Shown in pieces: positions 59,119 through 64,000 of a stretch of DNA of 64,000 nt. Below the pieces are notes generated by a model. That model did no database searches. It saw only the letters and a list, made by a program, of their open reading frames with translations, and was not told the DNA's origin. Source of the DNA: Ilumatobacteraceae bacterium (lineage in GTDB: Bacteria > Actinomycetota > Acidimicrobiia > Acidimicrobiales > Ilumatobacteraceae); the NCBI GenBank assembly GCA_022843125.1, contig JALHOG010000008.1, positions 42,094-106,093 of the forward strand. The letters are read 5' to 3'. The position numbers and the translations under genes were made by a program. Numbering within the stretch: the stretch's first letter is position 1; each line of letters opens with the position of its first letter.

Positions 59119-59853
59119 GTGCGTCTCCTGCTCGTCTCCGATCTCCACTACACGCTGCGCCAGTTCGACTTCGTCGTCGACATCGCGCCCGACTTCGACG
59201 TCGTCGTGATCGCCGGCGATCACCTCGACATCAGCTCGGCCGTCGAGCTCGACGCCCAGATCGTCGTCGTCGGCAAGTACCTCGAGGTGCTGCGCGACGC
59301 CACCTCGCTGATCGTCAGCTCCGGCAATCACGACCTGACCGGTGAGGATCCGCACGGTGAGCGTGCGGCGCTGTGGATGTCCGAGACCCGTGCCGCCGGG
59401 ATTCCCACCGACGGCGACACGATCGAGCTCGGCGACACGATGATCACGATCTGCCCCTGGTGGGACGGGCCGATCGGGCGGGAGGCGGTCGAGGCGCAGC
59501 TCGTGCGAGATGCCACGCGCCGGCCGGCCCGCTGGATCTGGGTGTACCACTGGCCACCGACCGGTTCGCCGACGTCGTGGACCGGTACCAAGCACTACGG
59601 CGACCCTGATCTGGCGGGCTGGGTCGAACGCTTCGCGCCCGACATCGTGCTCACCGGACACGTCCACGAGCCGCCGTTCAAGCCGGGCGGGTCGTGGTGG
59701 GACCGGACCGAGGGCGCTGCTCCGAGCTGGATCTTCAATCCCGGTCGCCAGATCGGTCCGATGCCCACCCGGATCGAGCTCGACCTGGACGCGGGGACGG
59801 CGACATGGCGGTCGCTGATGGGCGACGAGATGATCGAGCTCGCGCCCCGCTGA
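59119..59853 (+). CDS. Metallophosphoesterase
   Basis: A 244-aa calcineurin-like phosphoesterase: LLVSDLHYTL (first Asp-x-His), FDVVVIAGDHLDIS (GDH for the usual GD), VSSGNHD (GNH(D/E)), VYHWPP, VLTGHVHEPPF (GHxH). All metal-ligand motifs are present. The GTG start lies 3 nt after the upstream gene. It could act on a nucleotide or phospholipid; pairing with a cNMP-domain protein suggests a signalling nucleotide but this is inference. Confidence 0.88.
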   Translation: MRLLLVSDLHYTLRQFDFVVDIAPDFDVVVIAGDHLDISSAVELDAQIVVVGKYLEVLRDATSLIVSSGNHDLTGEDPHGERAALWMSETRAAGIPTDGDTIELGDTMITICPWWDGPIGREAVEAQLVRDATRRPARWIWVYHWPPTGSPTSWTGTKHYGDPDLAGWVERFAPDIVLTGHVHEPPFKPGGSWWDRTEGAAPSWIFNPGRQIGPMPTRIELDLDAGTATWRSLMGDEMIELAPR

Positions 59854-59862
59854 TCAGGCGCG

Positions 59863-61134
59863 TCAGTACGTGCGGTCGGCGAGAGAGATGCCGTCGGCGA
59901 GCGCGGCGAGCGCGAAGCCGGCGGTGCGGCGATACCCCTCGGTCACGTCGGCGATCTCGTCGGGGGTGATCACGTCGGCGATGTCGGCGAAGCCGTCGGG
60001 GGCGCGCTCCTCGACGAGCTTCATCGGGAGCTCTGGTCCGAAACCACGGTTGGCGAGCACGATCCCGCCGGTGGCCGGGCGGCGCTCCTCGTCGTAGCGC
60101 TCGAGCGCCCGCACCGGATCGTCGGGGTAGCTGCGCAGGCACGCAGTCAGCACGCGGGCGTCGAGGATCGCCTGCGACGCGCCGTTCGAACCGATCGGAT
60201 ACATCGGGTGGGCGGCGTCGCCGAGCAGCGTGGTACGCCCGAACGACCAGCGGTCGACCGGGTCACGGTCGACCATCGGGAAGCGGTACGTGCCCGACGA
60301 CGACCTGATCAGTGCCGGCACGTCGAGCCACGGGAACACCCACGACTCGAACCGGCCGATGAAGTCGTCGAGCACGCCGGGCTGGTTCCAGTCTTCGCGT
60401 TCGGTGAGCTCGACGCCGTGCATCCGGAACTCGGCGATGAAGTTGAACAGCTGCCGGCCGTCGGGCAGATCGGCGATCGGGTAGCCGACGAACTTCTGGT
60501 CGGGGTGGCCCGCCCAGATCATCGTGCGGCCGTCGAGCACCGGGGGTGCCTCGGCGAGACCGCGCCACAGCATCGCCCCGTTCCACTTCGGCATGCCCTC
60601 GTCGGGATAGCGGATGCTGCGCATGACCGAGTGGATCCCGTCGGCGGCGATCAGCACGTCGCTGGTGACGGAGATCGTCGGTTCCGCGCCTCGGCGTGGC
60701 GCGAAGTGGGCGGTGACGGCGCTGTCGGTCTCGGCGACGTCGACGAGGTGGTGGCCGGTGTGGACGCGATCGGGACCGATGCGGTCGAGCGCCGCATCGA
60801 GCAGCAGCCGCTGGAGGGTGCCGCGGTGGATCGACAGCTGCGGCCAGCCGTACCCGGCGGAGCGTCCGCGCGGCTCGTCCCAGATCGGCTCGCCGCGCTT
60901 GGTGAAGTAGGCGAGTGTGGCTGGAGCGACCGCCGCCGCCTCGAGCTCGGGGAGCAACCCGAGCGCGTCGAGCTCGCGAACGGCGTGGGGGAGGAGATTG
61001 ATGCCGACGCCGAGTGCGCCGATCTGCTCGACCGACTCATGGACCTCGACCTCGAGGCCCGCCTGATGCAGGCTGAGGGCGGTGGCGAGACCGCCGATCC
61101 CGCCTCCTGCGATGATGATCGTTCCGGGCATCAC
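59863..61134 (-). CDS. FAD-dependent aromatic monooxygenase (PHBH-like)
   Basis: A 423-aa class A flavoprotein monooxygenase: Rossmann GxGxxG in IIAGGGIGGLATALSL, DG motif in LIAADGIHSVMR, GD motif in TTLLGDAAHPMYPIGSNGAS. It hydroxylates an activated aromatic ring using NAD(P)H and oxygen, probably like salicylate or 6-hydroxynicotinate hydroxylases. Its ATG overlaps the stop of the DUF3237 gene (ATGA). Third gene of a MarR-DUF3237-monooxygenase operon. Confidence 0.9.
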   Translation of the reverse strand: MMPGTIIIAGGGIGGLATALSLHQAGLEVEVHESVEQIGALGVGINLLPHAVRELDALGLLPELEAAAVAPATLAYFTKRGEPIWDEPRGRSAGYGWPQLSIHRGTLQRLLLDAALDRIGPDRVHTGHHLVDVAETDSAVTAHFAPRRGAEPTISVTSDVLIAADGIHSVMRSIRYPDEGMPKWNGAMLWRGLAEAPPVLDGRTMIWAGHPDQKFVGYPIADLPDGRQLFNFIAEFRMHGVELTEREDWNQPGVLDDFIGRFESWVFPWLDVPALIRSSSGTYRFPMVDRDPVDRWSFGRTTLLGDAAHPMYPIGSNGASQAILDARVLTACLRSYPDDPVRALERYDEERRPATGGIVLANRGFGPELPMKLVEERAPDGFADIADVITPDEIADVTEGYRRTAGFALAALADGISLADRTY

Positions 61135-61583
61135 AGCACCTCGTGGACGTGGATGTGGACGGTGGACTGCCGCCGTTCGCCCCAGGCGATGCCGAGGATC
61201 CGGTTGAGTCGACTGTGGTTGGCCGACGACGTGGCGAACCGGACGTGGGTCCGGAAGTAGTACTCGGACGGGTCGACCGGGGCGCCGGATGCGATGCGTG
61301 CCGCCACCTCGGGGCTGGCGACGCGGATGCCGTCGGCGATCACCTCGATCGCATCGCCCTGGTCGGTCCGCAGCCAGTAGTGGGCCGCGAGTTCGATCAC
61401 GCCGTCGGGGCGCACGACCTGCCAGTCGAGCCCGCCGTCCGCGACGGCGCCGCGCAGCCCGTCGGCGCCCTCGAAGGTGCCAGACACGAACCGGATCAGG
61501 CGGCGCTCACCGGTCGGGAAGTCGCCGAGGACGTCGGGCGGATGAACCTCGATCGCGATGTCGATGAGATGTCGGAGCTCCAT
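61131..61583 (-). CDS. DUF3237 family protein
   Basis: A 150-aa protein of the DUF3237 family: LRHLIDIAIEVHPP, GERRLIRFVSGTFEG, GLDWQVVRPDG, YYFRTHVRFATSSANHSRLN, and the final strand STVHIHVHEVL. The function of the family is unknown; it often travels with aromatic-degradation oxygenases. It is 6 nt from the MarR gene upstream and coupled to the monooxygenase downstream. Confidence 0.85.
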   Translation of the reverse strand: MELRHLIDIAIEVHPPDVLGDFPTGERRLIRFVSGTFEGADGLRGAVADGGLDWQVVRPDGVIELAAHYWLRTDQGDAIEVIADGIRVASPEVAARIASGAPVDPSEYYFRTHVRFATSSANHSRLNRILGIAWGERRQSTVHIHVHEVL

Positions 61584-61589
61584 GGGCGG

Positions 61590-62024
61590 TCAGTTGCGCT
61601 CGCCGATCCCGCCGGCGATCTGCAGCAGGCCGACGAGCTGCTCGCGCTCACCTGGGGACAGACGGTGCAGCACGGCGGCCTCGGCTGCGATCATGTGCGG
61701 CTGGACCTTCGTGTACACCGCGAGCCCTTTGCGGGTGAGCGCGATGCCCCGGGCGCGACCGCTGTTGCCGGCGAGCGGACGCTTGATGTGGCCGCGGCGT
61801 TCGAGTTCGAGCACGACCTTGCCCATCGCCTGCGGGGTGATCAGCGACCGCCGCGCGAGCTGGGCGCTGGAGAAGCCGGGACGCGCAGCGAGCACCGACA
61901 TCGCCGTGTACTCGGGCAGTGTGAGCCCGGCGGCTTCGAGCACTTCCTCGAACTGGGCGCGGATCAGTCGGTCGAGGCGGCCGATCAGATAACTGGGCCG
62001 GATGTCGGGAGAGCTCGCTGCCAC
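61590..62024 (-). CDS. MarR-family transcriptional regulator
   Basis: A 144-aa winged-helix protein: LTLPEYTAMSVLAARPG, SSAQLARRSLITPQAMGKVVLELERRG across the recognition helix, GNSGRARGIALTRKG as the wing. The frame is open to a TTG at 62084 with ATGs at 62072 and 62060; the GTG at 62024 is preferred because CACGAT sits 6 nt upstream, as in several other genes here. It heads the monooxygenase operon and likely controls it, perhaps in response to a phenolic acid. Confidence 0.85.
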   Translation of the reverse strand: MAASSPDIRPSYLIGRLDRLIRAQFEEVLEAAGLTLPEYTAMSVLAARPGFSSAQLARRSLITPQAMGKVVLELERRGHIKRPLAGNSGRARGIALTRKGLAVYTKVQPHMIAAEAAVLHRLSPGEREQLVGLLQIAGGIGERN

Positions 62025-62094
62025 GGCGCGATCGTGCCAGATCGCCGCCCCTGTTGCCATGCCGGGTGACATGCGGGGTGTCAATGCGATGCGT

Positions 62095-62748
62095 TCAGAC
62101 GCCCAGAGACTGCAGATACACCAGGACGGCGCGCACCCGCCGATGATCGTCGGCCTCAGGGAGTAGGTCGAGCTTGGTGAACAGGTTCCGGACGTGGCTC
62201 TCCACCGTACGTTCGGTGAGGTCGAGCGCGGCGGCGATCGCTGCGTTCGAACGGCCCTCTGCCATTCGTTCGAGCACCTCCCGCTCGCGATCGGTGAGCA
62301 CCTCGAGCGGGTTGTTGCGACGTTGGCGGCCGACGAGCCGCCCGACGACGGTCGGGTCGATGGCGGTACCTCCGAGTGCGACCCGCCGGGCGGTGTCGAC
62401 GAACTCGCCGACGTCGGTGACGCGGTCCTTGAGGAGGTAGCCGACGCGGCCGGACCCGTCGGCGATCAGGTCGACCGCGTAGCGGGTCTCGACGTGCTGG
62501 GAGAGCAGCAGGACTGCGACATCGGGTGTTGTCCGGCGGATCGCGACCGCTGCTTCGAGACCCTCGGTGGTGTGGGTGGGCGGCATCCGGATGTCGAGCA
62601 CGACCAGGTCGGGGCGTTGCTCGGTCACCAGGTCGACGAGACCGATCGCGTCGGGTCGGGTGGCGATGACGTCGAACCCGTTGGCGCGCATCAGGCTCGC
62701 GACGCCCTCCCGCAGGAGCACCGAGTCGTCGACGATCACGGCCCGCAC
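62095..62748 (-). CDS. Two-component response regulator, LuxR/NarL type
   Basis: A 217-aa regulator: receiver domain with phospho-acceptor Asp in VVLDIRMPP, conserved Lys in LLKDRVTD, and a C-terminal LuxR helix-turn-helix LTDREREVLERMAEGRSNAAI followed by VESHVRNLFTKL. Start GTG; it overlaps the end of the histidine kinase gene by 13 nt, so the pair is co-translated. Confidence 0.94.
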   Translation of the reverse strand: MRAVIVDDSVLLREGVASLMRANGFDVIATRPDAIGLVDLVTEQRPDLVVLDIRMPPTHTTEGLEAAVAIRRTTPDVAVLLLSQHVETRYAVDLIADGSGRVGYLLKDRVTDVGEFVDTARRVALGGTAIDPTVVGRLVGRQRRNNPLEVLTDREREVLERMAEGRSNAAIAAALDLTERTVESHVRNLFTKLDLLPEADDHRRVRAVLVYLQSLGV

Positions 62749-64000
62749 GGCAGGCTCACCTCCACGGCGGTGCCCCGCCCGGTGTTGCGGACCGCCAACG
62801 TCCCGCCGTGCGCATCCACCCGGTCGAACAATCCGATCAGCCCGGTCCCGTCGGAGCCGCTCGGGGCGACGGGGCGGCGGCCGGGCAGCGCTTCGAACGG
62901 TGTGCCGCGACCGTCGTCGACGACCGAGATCACCAGCCCGGTGCCGTCGGCATCGACGGTGATGTCGCCGGTGATGTGGAGGGTGATCTCGACGTGGTGG
63001 GCCTCGGCGTGGCGCGCGGCGTTGGTGATCGCTTCGCTGATGACGAAGTAGGCGGCGGTCTCGACGTCGACGGGGAGGCGTGCGTCGAGCGAGCTGTGCA
63101 CGCTCACGGGAAGCGGTGCCCGCTCCGCGAGATCGTCGACCGCTGCGGTCAGCCCGCCGTCGAGTGCAGCGGGGCGTACCCCGCGGGCCAGCTCGCGGAT
63201 CTCGTGGATCGCCCGGCTGATCTCGTCGCCGATCGGTTCGAGCTGGGCCGCGAGCGCCGGGTCCTGATCGGTCGCGTTCGCCTGGACCACCCGGAGACCG
63301 AGCATCGCTGCGGTGAGCCGTTGCTGTGCGCCGTCGTGGAGGTCGCGCTCGATCCGGGCTCGGGCGCGCTCCTCGGCGTGGACGAGGCGTTGCCGGCTCG
63401 CCCTCACCTCATCGAGCTGCGCCTTGATGCGCGCCGTGAGTCGTTCGTTGGCGAGCGACAGCTTCACGGCGTCGCAGGCGGCGCGAAGCCGCTCGGGGTC
63501 GTCGTGCGCATCACGGCCGTGGACGATCGCGCCGATGGTCTCGTCGTCGACGACGAGCAGCGTGGTGCGAGCCGGGTCGTCGGGCAGGGCGACCTGCCGG
63601 CCGTCGCGGTCGACGAAGCGTTCGCCGTCGGCATGGAGCACGATCACGGTCGGGTCGTCGAGCGCGCGGCCGATGACGCTCGCGAGGTCGCCGGACCGAC
63701 CGGTGCCGAGGTCGGCCACGGTGGACGAGATCGCAGCGAGGTCGGCGTGACGGACCGCGAACTGGGCGGCCCGGCCTGCGGCGACCGCGAGCAGCGCAGC
63801 GGTCGCCCAACCGGTCGAGGTCAGGTCGAACGGGCCGCGGTCGGCGACACCGCTCACGCCGGCGATCGCGATCGCGACGCAGCCCAGCCCGCCACCCGCG
63901 AGGCGCCACTGCTCGCTGCGCCGCCGGTCGCGTCGGCCCCAGCGGACGAGGTGCCAGACGACGACCGCTGCTGCAGCGACCGCCGTGCCGGCACTCAGCC
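62736..64000 (-). CDS. Sensor histidine kinase (HisKA_3 type), partial at the window edge
   Basis: The frame stays open from the stop at 62736 to the end of the window, so the 5' end lies outside; a GTG at 63857 exists but is not the start. Visible parts: transmembrane segments (TAVAAAAVVVWHLV and LGCVAIAIAG), a GAF-like segment, HisKA_3 dimerisation domain with His in ERDLHDGAQQRL, and HATPase with N-box NAARHAEA, G1 DDGRGTP and G2-like GLIGLFDRV. It phosphorylates the response regulator encoded downstream in response to an unknown signal. Confidence 0.93.
   Translation of the reverse strand, partial: LSAGTAVAAAAVVVWHLVRWGRRDRRRSEQWRLAGGGLGCVAIAIAGVSGVADRGPFDLTSTGWATAALLAVAAGRAAQFAVRHADLAAISSTVADLGTGRSGDLASVIGRALDDPTVIVLHADGERFVDRDGRQVALPDDPARTTLLVVDDETIGAIVHGRDAHDDPERLRAACDAVKLSLANERLTARIKAQLDEVRASRQRLVHAEERARARIERDLHDGAQQRLTAAMLGLRVVQANATDQDPALAAQLEPIGDEISRAIHEIRELARGVRPAALDGGLTAAVDDLAERAPLPVSVHSSLDARLPVDVETAAYFVISEAITNAARHAEAHHVEITLHITGDITVDADGTGLVISVVDDGRGTPFEALPGRRPVAPSGSDGTGLIGLFDRVDAHGGTLAVRNTGRGTAVEVSLPCGP

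Noticed and set aside
63858..64000. Histidine kinase starting at the GTG at 63857
   Set aside because: The frame is open to the window end and encodes hydrophobic membrane segments, so the start lies beyond the window.

Overview
The window is 64 kb of high-GC chromosome (roughly two thirds G+C, strong third-position GC bias). It probably comes from a soil or marine actinobacterium of the Acidimicrobiia/Ilumatobacter type. Reasons: many F420-type luciferase-like oxidoreductases, many short-chain dehydrogenases (SDRs), SnoaL/NTF2-fold and antibiotic-biosynthesis-monooxygenase (ABM) proteins, cytochrome P450s, an isobutyryl-CoA-mutase-like pair, frequent GTG starts, GTGA/ATGA stop-start couplings, and many starts that look leaderless (a TANNNT box 6-8 nt upstream). 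The assignment is by gene content only. I see no rRNA, tRNA, insertion sequence, integrase, phage module or CRISPR array. Both ends cut through genes: an acyl-CoA ligase at the left and a histidine kinase at the right.

Layout. 0-7.2 kb: ligase tail, a stand-alone phosphohistidine-swivel protein, a convergent MFS/SnoaL pair, and a large secreted RTX-type calcium-binding repeat protein closed by a strong hairpin. 7.2-19.7 kb: oxidative metabolism, with a Rieske/SDR/ABM operon, SnoaL/TetR/F420 oxidoreductase, two tandem SDRs, a Rieske protein divergent from a P450, an acyl-CoA dehydrogenase and another SDR. 19.7-26.5 kb: a ThuA-like protein and a 2-oxo-acid/acetoin dehydrogenase-type operon (E1 alpha, E1 beta, AcoX-like, E2) without E3, then MarR and an F420 oxidoreductase. 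26.5-32.2 kb: an epoxide-hydrolase-like NTF2 protein, a second swivel protein, a split B12 acyl-CoA mutase with an isobutyryl-CoA-mutase residue signature, and an F420 oxidoreductase. 32-47.3 kb: HAD, GlcG-like, MaoC-like, ABM and CrtC-like lipocalin genes; a translationally coupled ABM-P450-SDR-PPOX operon; a leftward operon of sugar isomerase, epimerase, DUF6285-like, phosphotransferase and SnoaL genes; a third Rieske gene coupled to a 72-aa ORF; three SnoaL proteins, a VOC protein and an NADP oxidoreductase.

47.3-56 kb: two divergent TetR genes, then a cluster with three paralogous phytanoyl-CoA-dioxygenase-family genes around a LacI-type regulator, a second ThuA-like gene and a 43-aa ORF; next a surface beta-helix protein with a collagen-like hinge. 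56-64 kb: a fragment of an EAL domain, a TetR repressor divergent from a DHA2 exporter with clear palindromic operators, a cyclic-nucleotide-binding-domain protein, a metallophosphoesterase, an FAD monooxygenase/DUF3237/MarR operon, and a LuxR-type two-component system.

How it fits together: oxygenases (three Rieske, two P450, three Fe/2-oxoglutarate, one flavin) feed SDRs, F420 enzymes and CoA-level enzymes (ligase, acyl-CoA dehydrogenase, MaoC, mutase, E1/E2), as in a dispersed catabolic region. Substrates cannot be read from sequence. The features most worth following are a recurrent palindromic element ACTTGA-N7-TCYAGT at five promoter regions, the two swivel proteins without an ATP-grasp partner, and the triplicated dioxygenase/LacI/ThuA cluster.
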